The position numbers and the translations under genes are program-made. This document shows positions 45,056 to 52,626 of a DNA stretch of 64,000 nucleotides, piece by piece. The notes under the pieces are model-generated. The model was not told the DNA's origin and did not search any database. It saw only the letters and a list, made by a program, of their open reading frames with translations. Numbering within the stretch: the stretch's first letter is position 1; each line of letters begins with the position of its first letter. The DNA is from Jiangella aurantiaca. GTDB lineage: Bacteria; Actinomycetota; Actinomycetes; Jiangellales; Jiangellaceae. The DNA is taken from contig NZ_SMLB01000019.1 in the NCBI RefSeq assembly GCF_004349105.1, forward strand, positions 36,853 through 100,852, written 5' to 3'.

Positions 45056-45811
45056 TCAGTCCCGCCCCTGCCAGGTGCAGATGCAGATCTCGTTGCCCTC
45101 CGGATCGGCGAGCACCCAGAACGCAGGCGCGCGTCCGTCGTTCACCAGCCGTCCGCCGGCGTAGAGCGCCGCCGCCAGCCGCCGCTGCGCTTCGTCGTGC
45201 GGGACGCTGATGTCGAAGTGGATGCGGTTGCGCTGCGGCCGCGGCGCTTCCATCTGCTGGAACCAGACCGCCGGCCCCTGCCCGAGCGGGTCGACCAGCG
45301 GGTCGGCCGGGCCGTCTTGGCCGGGCTCGTCGGTGTAGGCGAGAACGGCCTTCCAGAACGGGCGCACCGCCGGGATGTCAAGCGCGTCGATGGCGATCTC
45401 GAGGGACTGCTCGGCCCGCGGCACAGCCGTCGCGACAGCCGGGTCAGTCGCTTGGGGGCCGACCGCACGGTCTGACGTCAGCCCCGATGAGGTGGTGTGC
45501 GCGGTCGCGCGCAATACCGTCGTGATGCGGGCCGCCGCCTCGACGTCCTCGCTCGTCACGTCGGCCAGCGCGGGGTCCTGCAGGCTGAGCAGCACCCGCC
45601 CCGGCCGCAGGTCGGCGCGCAGGTGACCGTCGGCCGGACCGGCCGCCCGCACCGCCGTCGCCGTCACGTCGGCCGCCTCGGCCGGCGACCCCACCGCGAC
45701 GCCGGTGTGGAACCGCGCCAGGAGGTAGCGCCAGCCCAGGTGCTCGACGGCGGCCGACGCCTCCGGCCGGCGCAACCGCCGCGGCGCGGTGTCGTCGCTC
45801 ATGGCAGTCAT
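45056..45811 (-). CDS. Fusion of pterin-carbinolamine-dehydratase-like and VOC (glyoxalase-like) domains
   Basis: The N-terminal half (about 15-110) resembles 4a-hydroxytetrahydrobiopterin dehydratase (LGWRYLLARFHTGVAVGSPAEAADV, DGHLRADLRPGRVLLSLQD, TSEDVEAAARI); the HHP catalytic motif is not evident. The C-terminal half (about 135-250) is a VOC domain ending FWVLADPEGNEICICTW. This pairing recurs in actinobacteria under the VOC label. The start is uncertain: ATG 45811, ATG 45802 and GTG 45832 all lack a good Shine-Dalgarno. It sits between the MFS and arginase-like genes in one tight run. Confidence 0.75.
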   Translation of the reverse strand: MTAMSDDTAPRRLRRPEASAAVEHLGWRYLLARFHTGVAVGSPAEAADVTATAVRAAGPADGHLRADLRPGRVLLSLQDPALADVTSEDVEAAARITTVLRATAHTTSSGLTSDRAVGPQATDPAVATAVPRAEQSLEIAIDALDIPAVRPFWKAVLAYTDEPGQDGPADPLVDPLGQGPAVWFQQMEAPRPQRNRIHFDISVPHDEAQRRLAAALYAGGRLVNDGRAPAFWVLADPEGNEICICTWQGRD

Positions 45812-45841
45812 GTTGGCACGCGGGTCCGACACCCGCGCGGT

Positions 45842-47107
45842 TCAGGCCACGACCGGCGCCTCGTCGTCGGCGGGGCCGCGGACGGCGGCTTCGAGGTCGG
45901 TGCGCAGCGCGAACGGCACGAACGCGGCCAGCACCAGCACCGCGAGCACCGTCGCCGCGACGAACGCCGTCCGCAGCCCCCACAGCTCGGCGACGATGCC
46001 GCCCAGCGCGGCGCTCGCCGGGATGACGCCCCAGCTGATCATCCGCGACGCGGAGTAGAGGCGGCCGAGCAGCTCCGGCGGCGACAGGTTCTGCCGGATC
46101 GTCCCCGCGAGGATGCGCCAGATGCTCGACCCCGCCCCCGCGACGACGGCGCCGGCCGCGACCACCCAGATCCCGGCGTCGAGGGCCACCGGCGCCACGA
46201 ACAGCACCGTCCCGACCGCATCGGCGATCATCAGGCGGGTCGTGCCGATCCACCGGCGCAGCGGCTCGACGAGGACCGACGCGATGAGACCGCCGACCGC
46301 CATCCCCGTCAGCAGCAGGCCGTACTGCGCGGCCGTCAGCCCCAGCGGCCCGGGGTCGACGGCGTAGACGACGAGCAGCGACACCGCCACGGCCCAGACG
46401 ACGTTCATCGCGGCGGTGAACAGCGTCAACGTCCGCACGACCCGTTGCCGCCAGAGGAACCGGAACCCGGCGACCAGCTCGCCGCGTCGTCGGCCCGCCG
46501 CGGGCGGATCGGCTGAGGCAGCCGCCGGCCGGCGCACCGTCATCACGAGCACCCCGCCGACCGCGAGGACGTAGAGCGCCGCGCTGGCGCCGGTCGCGAG
46601 CGCCAGCGTCGCCCCGGCGAGCAGACCGGCGAGCGGCGGACCGGCCAGCTGGTTCGCCACGTTGATGGTCGCCTCGATGCGCGCGTTGGCCCGGCTGCGC
46701 CCGACCGGGTCGACGACCAGCGGGATGGTCGAGGTCAGGGCGGTGTCGACCAGTGTCTCGGCGACGCCGAGCAGCACCGCCGCGACCAGGATCAGCGGCA
46801 GCGACAGCACATCGGCCAGGAAGGCGGCCGTGACCCCGCCCAGCACCAGGCCGCGCGCCGCATTCACGGCGCTCAGCAACGTCCGCCGATCCACGCGGTC
46901 GACGATCCAGCCGGCGTGCAGCCCGAACAGCGGCCACGCCAGGGTGAGCGCCGCCGTCACCGCCGCGACGCCGCCCGCGGACGCATCGACGGCGATGGCC
47001 AGCAGCGGCAGCACGAACAGCGCCATGCCGTCGCCGAGGTTGGCGGCCCCCGTCCCGAACCACAACCCGTTGAACGACCGGCCCAGCGACACCGGCAGCA
47101 CGCGCAT
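45842..47107 (-). CDS. MFS transporter, EntS/MFS_3-like
   Basis: About 421 residues with 12 predicted membrane helices. The N-terminal half has NLGDGMALFVLPLLAIAV and GWIVDRVDRRTLL (motif A); ISWGVIPASAALGGIVAELWG follows late. This fits the MFS_3 group that includes siderophore exporters such as EntS and macrolide exporters. I chose ATG 47107 because AAGGGTGAG precedes it; ATG 47125 is also possible. It is divergent from the CGNR regulator across an inverted-repeat-rich spacer and heads a five-gene run. Use as exporter for the siderophore made at 51-60 kb is a guess. Confidence 0.87.
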   Translation of the reverse strand: MRVLPVSLGRSFNGLWFGTGAANLGDGMALFVLPLLAIAVDASAGGVAAVTAALTLAWPLFGLHAGWIVDRVDRRTLLSAVNAARGLVLGGVTAAFLADVLSLPLILVAAVLLGVAETLVDTALTSTIPLVVDPVGRSRANARIEATINVANQLAGPPLAGLLAGATLALATGASAALYVLAVGGVLVMTVRRPAAASADPPAAGRRRGELVAGFRFLWRQRVVRTLTLFTAAMNVVWAVAVSLLVVYAVDPGPLGLTAAQYGLLLTGMAVGGLIASVLVEPLRRWIGTTRLMIADAVGTVLFVAPVALDAGIWVVAAGAVVAGAGSSIWRILAGTIRQNLSPPELLGRLYSASRMISWGVIPASAALGGIVAELWGLRTAFVAATVLAVLVLAAFVPFALRTDLEAAVRGPADDEAPVVA

Positions 47108-47137
47108 CGGATTCTCACCCTTCATCGGCGTTTTGCT

Positions 47138-47193
47138 GGTTGTAGTTCTGGCACACAACCGTCTCACCTGTCAACGCTCGATGAACGGTGAGA
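47138..47193. promoter_or_regulatory. Divergent operator region between MFS gene and CGNR regulator
   Basis: Two inverted repeats occupy the 99-bp spacer: GGTTGT (47138-47143) with ACAACC (47155-47160), and TCTCACC (47162-47168) with GGTGAGA (47187-47193). Their position between divergent genes fits joint repression by the CGNR protein. Confidence 0.45.
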
Positions 47194-47206
47194 TATTCTC
47201 GAGAGC

Positions 47207-47761
47207 ATGACCGACGTCGAACTTGTCGGCAACGCGCTCTGCCTCGACTTCGCCAACACCGTCAACGCTCGGCCGGTCGCCCAGCGCGATTGGCTGGCGA
47301 CGCCGGAGGAGGCGGTGATCTGGGCGCGGGCCGCCGGGCACCCCGTCGATGACGATCCGAGCCTGCGGTTCACGCTCCCGGTCGCTCGCGACCTGCGCGA
47401 GACCGTGTTCCGGGTGTTCCAACCGCTGGCGCACGGCGAGCGCCCCTCGCCCGACGACCTCGACAGCATCCACGCGGTGCACGCCGAGGGGGTCGCGTGC
47501 GGCCGATTCGTCGAGGACGGCGCGACGTTCCGGCTGTCCTGGGGGGAGCCGCAGACGCTCCGGGTGCTGCTCTGGGAAGTCGCGGCGTCGGCTGTCGGGC
47601 TGCTCACCCACGGCCCGCTGAACCGGCTGGGCGACTGCCCGTCCTGCCACTGGCTGTTCCTCGACACCAGCAAGAACGGGCGGCGCCGCTGGTGCAGCAT
47701 GGCCACCTGCGGCAGCCGCGACAAGGCCCGCCGCTACTACGAGTCGCGTAGCCCGTCGTGA
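47207..47761 (+). CDS. ABATE / CGNR zinc-finger transcriptional regulator
   Basis: The 184-residue protein opens with the ABATE domain (LVGNALCLDFANTVNARP) and ends in a CGNR zinc finger: CPSCHWLFLDTSKNGRRRWCSMATCGSR split as C-x2-C and C-x4-C, with KARRYYES after it. The signature reads CGSR rather than CGNR. Such proteins are small regulators that often sit next to the genes they control; the divergent MFS gene is the likely target. Its TGA abuts the stop codon of the convergent hydrolase (TGATCA). Confidence 0.92.
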   Translation: MTDVELVGNALCLDFANTVNARPVAQRDWLATPEEAVIWARAAGHPVDDDPSLRFTLPVARDLRETVFRVFQPLAHGERPSPDDLDSIHAVHAEGVACGRFVEDGATFRLSWGEPQTLRVLLWEVAASAVGLLTHGPLNRLGDCPSCHWLFLDTSKNGRRRWCSMATCGSRDKARRYYESRSPS

Positions 47762-48667
47762 TCAGGCCCGCAACGTCTTGGTGAAATGCGCGTCCAGCGC
47801 CTCGACGGCGAAGGAGACCTGGGCCGGCTGGTCGTAGAAGTCGGTCTGGGTTCCCTCGCCCCACGCGATCTCCACCGGCCCGCGCAGCCGCGACCGCAGC
47901 GCCTCGACGTGCGAGGGGAAGACGCAGCCGTCCGAGTGGACGAACACCGTCGGCACCGACACCGCGTCCGCCGCCGACAGCCCGTCGAACGTCAGCCATG
48001 GCAGCCAGCTCGCCTCGGCCATCTCGTTGCGCCAGGCCGGCACCGCGCCGCGCGCCGGGTTCGCGTAGTAATCCATCTCGAAGAACATGCCGGCGCGGTC
48101 GTTCCCGGGCTCGTATGCGGGCACCGTCACCACCGTCCCGTCCCCGTGAAAGGCCTCCAGGGCCGCCGCTCCCCGCTCCAGCCGGCCACGGACACCGTCG
48201 AGACCGCCGTAGAACGGGGCGGCCGACTCGGTGTCGTGGAACCAGCCGGCGACGCTACCGAACGAGGCGATCGGCGCACCGGCCGCGATCGCCGCCAGCG
48301 CGTACTGGGCGCTCGCGCACACGCCGACGTAGCCGAGGGCGCCCGGCCGGACGAACGACAGCGACGAGGCGAACCGGGCGGCCGCGACGATGTCGGCGAT
48401 CTTGCGGCTGGGCAGCTCGAACTGACGGGGTTCGCCGCCGCTCTCGCCGAAGCCGGCGAAGTCGAACGTGATGGCGGTGTAGCCGCGAGCGACGAGCTCA
48501 GCGGCGTAGCGGTCGGCCATCTGCTCCTTGACGGTCAGCCATGAGCCAGTGATCAGCACGGTGGGCTGCCGTTCGACGAGGTCGTCCGCGACACGGTGCA
48601 CGCGCCCGGTGAGCAGCGCGCCGTTGCTCTCGAACACGACCGGGAAGGTCGTCGATCCGGTGGTCAT
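47762..48667 (-). CDS. Alpha/beta hydrolase with Cys-type nucleophile elbow
   Basis: The 301-residue protein has an alpha/beta-hydrolase fold: TGSWLTVKEQMADRYA, FDFAGFGESGGEP (oxyanion strand), elbow GYVGVCASAQ, FVHSDGCVFPSH (acid region), and a C-terminal helix. The elbow has Cys where Ser is usual, as in dienelactone hydrolases, and the expected catalytic His position reads GTQTDFYD, where no His is evident. The true catalytic residues are therefore unclear. There is no signal peptide. It lies downstream of the carboxypeptidase gene, 67 bp away. Confidence 0.82.
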   Translation of the reverse strand: MTTGSTTFPVVFESNGALLTGRVHRVADDLVERQPTVLITGSWLTVKEQMADRYAAELVARGYTAITFDFAGFGESGGEPRQFELPSRKIADIVAAARFASSLSFVRPGALGYVGVCASAQYALAAIAAGAPIASFGSVAGWFHDTESAAPFYGGLDGVRGRLERGAAALEAFHGDGTVVTVPAYEPGNDRAGMFFEMDYYANPARGAVPAWRNEMAEASWLPWLTFDGLSAADAVSVPTVFVHSDGCVFPSHVEALRSRLRGPVEIAWGEGTQTDFYDQPAQVSFAVEALDAHFTKTLRA

Positions 48668-48734
48668 GGGCCGACGGTGCCACGCCGGCCCATGACCGCG
48701 GAGGGTCGAAACCTGCTGACCTATCGGGCGAGGG

Positions 48735-50102
48735 TCACGGGCGGGCCTGGTGGAACTCGCGGCGGCACTCCTCGAGGTCGACGGTCACCCGCTCGCCGAG
48801 GTCGACGTTCACGGGGACGGTCTGGAGGACGGTGCCGTCGGGGCGCTCGCAGGTGAGGATCCACGGCTCCTCGTAGAACCCGGTCTGGAAACCGTGGATC
48901 CCGTCCTCCTGGTACGCCGGGATCGGCCGGTACGACGGGTTCACCGCCCACTCGAACTTGCCGTTGCGGCTGTCGACGTCGAGGTCCGACGTCAGCGTGG
49001 AGGTGAACGACGACGGCCGGGTGCTGCCGTCGGGCTGGAGGTAGGGGCTGGTGTACATGTCGAACGCCTTGGTGATCCGCAGAACGGCGCCCTTCGGCCC
49101 CTTGCCCGCGATGACGGCGTATTGGGCCGGGTCGGCGGCCGTCTCGAGCATCGTCAGCATCGCCTCACGGTGCTCGTCGTACACGTCGAGGACCTGGGTC
49201 TGGTAGGTGCGCTCGACACCGGCGTCGGGGCAGGTCTCGGTGGTGAGGGCGAGGCCGCGGGTCGCGTAGTAGGCCCAGTCGATCGCCTCGCCCGTGGTCT
49301 CGTAGTCCTCGGCCGACGGCAGCGCGTCGTAGCCGGGCCCATAGATCGACGCGACCTCGGAAGCGAGCGCGTGCAGCCGGTCGACGTCCTGGGCGGGGCC
49401 GGCCTCGAGCTGCAGCGGCGGGTACAGCACGACCTGGATGCACGTGTGCTGGGTGTTGAACACGACCGCCTGGCGGGTCGACAGCAGCCACTCCATGTTC
49501 CGCGTCTCCGGCTCCGACCACGGCGCGGCACCGCCGGTGGTGATGGGCAGCCAGCCCATGCCGTAGTTGCGGTTCATGTCGGTGTTGGTGTCGGTCTGCC
49601 GGCGCGCGCGCACGAACCCGTCGACGTTCACGACGGGCACGACGACGACGCGGGCGCGGCCGAGCAGGCCGGTGACGTACGGGTCGCCGGCCGCGGCACG
49701 CTCGACCAGGTCGATGGCGAACTCCATGGTCAGCTCGCCGCTGGGGAACTCGTTGCCGTGGTGCATGCCGACGTCGACGAAGACCGGCTTGCCGTCGTCG
49801 GCGTCGACGTTCGTACTGATCTCGACGCCGCGGACGGTGCGCCCCGACGTCGTCGGGTAGGGCAGCGTGATCGGCTTGACCAGGTCCGGGTGGTCGGCGA
49901 CCAGCTCCGCCAGGTCGGCCTCGTAGTCGGCCAGCGTCCGGTAGGCGGTGTTGCCGCTGGGCAGCCCGGCGGCCGCGGCCGACGGGGACGGCTCGGCCGC
50001 GCCCACGGCGGCCGGGACGGCGACCGCGGGCACCGCCAGGACGGCGGCCGCGGCCAGCAGGACGGTGCGACGACTCGGACGGGAGCGATCAGTACGCCTC
50101 AT
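48735..50102 (-). CDS. Exported zinc carboxypeptidase, M14 family
   Basis: ATG at 50102 with GGAGAGGAA gives 455 residues. The N-terminus RPSRRTVLLAAAAVLAVPA looks Tat-like (SRRTVLL) with cleavage near GAA-EP. The M14 domain (about 50-330) shows zinc ligands in MHHGNEFPSGE (HxxE) and a His in FNTQHTC, the Arg/Asn substrate loop in DTNTDMNRNYG, and the catalytic Glu in ALTTETCPD. It should trim C-terminal residues from peptides outside the cell. A C-terminal extension of about 110 residues is of unknown function. Confidence 0.92.
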   Translation of the reverse strand: MRRTDRSRPSRRTVLLAAAAVLAVPAVAVPAAVGAAEPSPSAAAAGLPSGNTAYRTLADYEADLAELVADHPDLVKPITLPYPTTSGRTVRGVEISTNVDADDGKPVFVDVGMHHGNEFPSGELTMEFAIDLVERAAAGDPYVTGLLGRARVVVVPVVNVDGFVRARRQTDTNTDMNRNYGMGWLPITTGGAAPWSEPETRNMEWLLSTRQAVVFNTQHTCIQVVLYPPLQLEAGPAQDVDRLHALASEVASIYGPGYDALPSAEDYETTGEAIDWAYYATRGLALTTETCPDAGVERTYQTQVLDVYDEHREAMLTMLETAADPAQYAVIAGKGPKGAVLRITKAFDMYTSPYLQPDGSTRPSSFTSTLTSDLDVDSRNGKFEWAVNPSYRPIPAYQEDGIHGFQTGFYEEPWILTCERPDGTVLQTVPVNVDLGERVTVDLEECRREFHQARP

Positions 50103-50317
50103 GAACGCGTTCCTCTCCGCAGTACCGGCAGGGGCAGGGCAGGACCAAGTCAAGATCGGCCGAGCCGCGCCGAGGTTATCGCTTCGTTACGTTTCGCACG
50201 AGAGGTATGGCATGTCACGTTGCTACGCGGCCAAAGGCCGACCGCGAGGTCCCAGGCGGCGGCGAGCCCGACAAGGGAAAGGAAACTTGAGTCCGGGCGT
50301 CGCGATAGCTTCCCGCC
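50103..50317. promoter_or_regulatory. Divergent spacer between carboxypeptidase and DUF4190 gene
   Basis: This 215-bp spacer should hold both promoters. It is locally AT-richer near 50195-50225 (GGTATGGCATGTCACGTTGC), but I could not pick a -35/-10 pair. No gene is seen. Confidence 0.35.
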
Positions 50318-51154
50318 ATGTCCGAGCCCGAGGCGCCCACCCCGCCGGCCGAGCCCAACCCGTACGCGACGCCGGCCACCACGCCGGCCATGCCGCCGCC
50401 CTCGTACGACGAGCACCGGGCCGCGACCGCACAGCAGCCGTACCCGCAGTTCGGCGCCTACGCGCAGTACGGCGGCCAGCCGCAGCAGCCGTACGGCCCG
50501 CCGAACCCGTGGCCGGTGACACCACAGCCGGAGCGCATACAGGGCACGAACGGCTTCGCCGTCGCGACGCTGGTGTTCGGCATCATCGGCGGCATCCCGC
50601 TGGCGATCATCTTCGGTGTCATCGCCCTCGGCCGGACGGCGAACGGCCGGCAGCAGGGCCGCGGCATGGCCGTCGCCGGGCTCGTCTGCGCCGGCCTCTG
50701 GCTGACGGGGATGGTGGCGGCCGGCGTCTACGCCGCGGTCGCCGAGCCCGATCGCGACGACAGCGGCCGGATCACCGAGGAGGGCGAGCTGTCGACCTAC
50801 GACGTCGAGATCGGCGACTGCCTCAACGGGCTGCGCGACGTCGAGGCTGACGCCGCGATCACATCGCTGCCCGCCGTCCCGTGCACCGAGCCGCACGAGG
50901 GCGAGGTCTACGCGTCGTTCGAGCTGACCGGGGACGACTACCCCGGCGTCGACGGCATCGTCGCCCAGGGGGACGAACGCTGCGCCGAGGCGCTGCTCAC
51001 GTACTCCACGCGGGCGTACGAGGACCAGAACGTCGGCCTCTTCTATCTCTACCCGGACGAACTCGGCTGGCCGCAGGACCGCACGATGGTCTGCATCGCC
51101 GTCGCCTTGGAGGGCACGCTCACCGGGAGTCTCACGGAGCGACCGGGTACCTGA
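50318..51154 (+). CDS. DUF4190 membrane protein with septum-formation-type extracellular domain
   Basis: A 278-residue protein: a Pro/Gln/Tyr-rich cytoplasmic N-terminus (1-70), two membrane segments (GFAVATLVFGIIGGIPLAII about 77-100 and MAVAGLVCAGLWLTGMVAA about 115-140) separated by ALGRTANGRQQGRG, the DUF4190 hallmark, and an exported C-terminal domain with YDVEIGDCLN, VPCTEPHEGEVYA and paired Cys as in the 'septum formation' family. Its role is unknown; related proteins are common actinobacterial envelope proteins. It ends just upstream of the iron box. Confidence 0.85.
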   Translation: MSEPEAPTPPAEPNPYATPATTPAMPPPSYDEHRAATAQQPYPQFGAYAQYGGQPQQPYGPPNPWPVTPQPERIQGTNGFAVATLVFGIIGGIPLAIIFGVIALGRTANGRQQGRGMAVAGLVCAGLWLTGMVAAGVYAAVAEPDRDDSGRITEEGELSTYDVEIGDCLNGLRDVEADAAITSLPAVPCTEPHEGEVYASFELTGDDYPGVDGIVAQGDERCAEALLTYSTRAYEDQNVGLFYLYPDELGWPQDRTMVCIAVALEGTLTGSLTERPGT

Positions 51155-51175
51155 CGGAGTCACTTGCGGTCTGAG

Positions 51176-51194
51176 TTAGGTTAGGCAAACCTAG
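51176..51194. promoter_or_regulatory. IdeR/DmdR (DtxR-family) iron box
   Basis: TTAGGTTAGGCAAACCTAG differs at two positions from the 19-bp DtxR/IdeR consensus (TTAGGTTAGSCTAACCTAA). It lies 37 bp upstream of the aminotransferase start, where Fe(II)-loaded repressor would block the siderophore operon under iron sufficiency. Confidence 0.88.
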
Positions 51195-51231
51195 TTGACT
51201 GCAGATCATTCTCCGTGAAAGGACCGCGCCC

Positions 51232-52626
51232 GTGGCGTACCACGAGGGTGTCAGGCTCGCCGAACCGCCGGCAACCGGATCCGCTGAAACCGCCGACGAC
51301 CTGCTCGAACGCCAGCGCCTCCGAGAATCCTCGGCCCGCTCCTACCCCCGCCGCCTGCCGATCGCGCTGGTCGAGGGCCGCGGCTCCACCGTCCGCGACC
51401 GCCAGGGCCGCGAGTACATCGACTGCCTGGCCGGCGCCGGTGCGCTGGCGCTCGGCCACCACCACCCCGTCGTCGTACAGGCGTTGCGCGACGTGCTCGA
51501 CGAGGGCACGCCGCTGTCGACGCTGGATCTGCCGACGCCGATCCGGGACCGGTTCGTCGAGCAGCTGTTCGCCGTCATGCCGGAGCCGCTGCGCGAGGGG
51601 CGCATCCTGTTCTGCGGGCCGACCGGCGCCGACGCCGTCGAGGCGGCCGTCAAGCTGGCCCGCACCGCCACCGGCCGGTCGGGATCGATCGCGTTCGGCG
51701 GCGCCTACCACGGCATGACGCAGGGCGCGCTCGCGCTCACCGGCCGCAAGGCGGTCAAGGAGCCGCTGGGCACGCTCCTCCCCGACGTCCACCATCTGCC
51801 ATTCCCGACGGCGTTCCGATCGCCGTTCGGCCTGGACGACGGCGCCGCGATGGCCGGGCGGCTGGTCGAGTGGGCACTGACGGACGACCTCAGCGGCATC
51901 GCGACGCCGGCCGCCGTCATCGCCGAGCCGGTGCAGGGAGAGGGCGGCGTGCAGCCCATGCCCGCCGCGTTCGCCGCCACTCTCCGGCGCGCCACCAAAG
52001 CCGCCGGCACCGTGCTCATCGCCGACGAGGTGCAGACCGGCCTCGGCCGCACCGGCGACCTGTGGGCCAGCGAGGCGATCGGGCTGGATCCGGACGTGCT
52101 GGTGCTGTCGAAGGCGGTCGGCGGCGGGCTGCCGCTCGCGGTGATCATCCACCGCGGCGAGCTGGACGGCTGGCAGCCGGGCGCGCACGCGGGCACGTTC
52201 CGCGGCCAGACACTGGCGCTGGCCGCGGGGGCGGCGACGATCCGTGAGGTCGTCCGCGCCGGACTGGCGCAGCGGGCGCGCGAGGCCGGCCGCCGGCTCA
52301 CCGAAGGGCTGCTCGCGGTGGCGGCCGACGACCCGCGGGTCGGGCACGTCCGCGGCCGCGGGCTCATGACCGGCGCCGAGCTGGTCGACCCAGGCGTGGT
52401 CGACGCCGACGGCGTCCCGGTGCCGGACGGCTGGCTGGCCGGCAAGGTGCAGGGCGAGATGCTGCGCCGTGGCGTCATCGTCGAGGTCGGCGGCACGCAT
52501 GACGCCGTGGTCCGGTTCCTGCCGCCGCTGGTCATCACCGACAAGGAGATCGACCGGGTGGTCGACGCGTTCGGCGCGGCGCTGCGGGGCGTGCACGCCG
52601 AGGCCGACGAAGGGGACGACCGATGA
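51232..52626 (+). CDS. Diaminobutyrate-2-oxoglutarate aminotransferase (RhbA-like)
   Basis: This class-III PLP aminotransferase makes L-2,4-diaminobutyrate from aspartate semialdehyde. Its 464 residues carry FCGPTGADAVEAAVKLAR, GAYHGMTQGALALTG, IADEVQTGLGRTG and Schiff-base Lys294 in VLSKAVGGGLP, all as in DABA transaminases of siderophore loci. The start is GTG at 51232. It is the first gene of an iron-regulated six-gene operon and overlaps the decarboxylase gene by 4 bp. The rhbA-type role is supported by motifs and by the complete rhb gene order. Confidence 0.93.
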   Translation: MAYHEGVRLAEPPATGSAETADDLLERQRLRESSARSYPRRLPIALVEGRGSTVRDRQGREYIDCLAGAGALALGHHHPVVVQALRDVLDEGTPLSTLDLPTPIRDRFVEQLFAVMPEPLREGRILFCGPTGADAVEAAVKLARTATGRSGSIAFGGAYHGMTQGALALTGRKAVKEPLGTLLPDVHHLPFPTAFRSPFGLDDGAAMAGRLVEWALTDDLSGIATPAAVIAEPVQGEGGVQPMPAAFAATLRRATKAAGTVLIADEVQTGLGRTGDLWASEAIGLDPDVLVLSKAVGGGLPLAVIIHRGELDGWQPGAHAGTFRGQTLALAAGAATIREVVRAGLAQRAREAGRRLTEGLLAVAADDPRVGHVRGRGLMTGAELVDPGVVDADGVPVPDGWLAGKVQGEMLRRGVIVEVGGTHDAVVRFLPPLVITDKEIDRVVDAFGAALRGVHAEADEGDDR

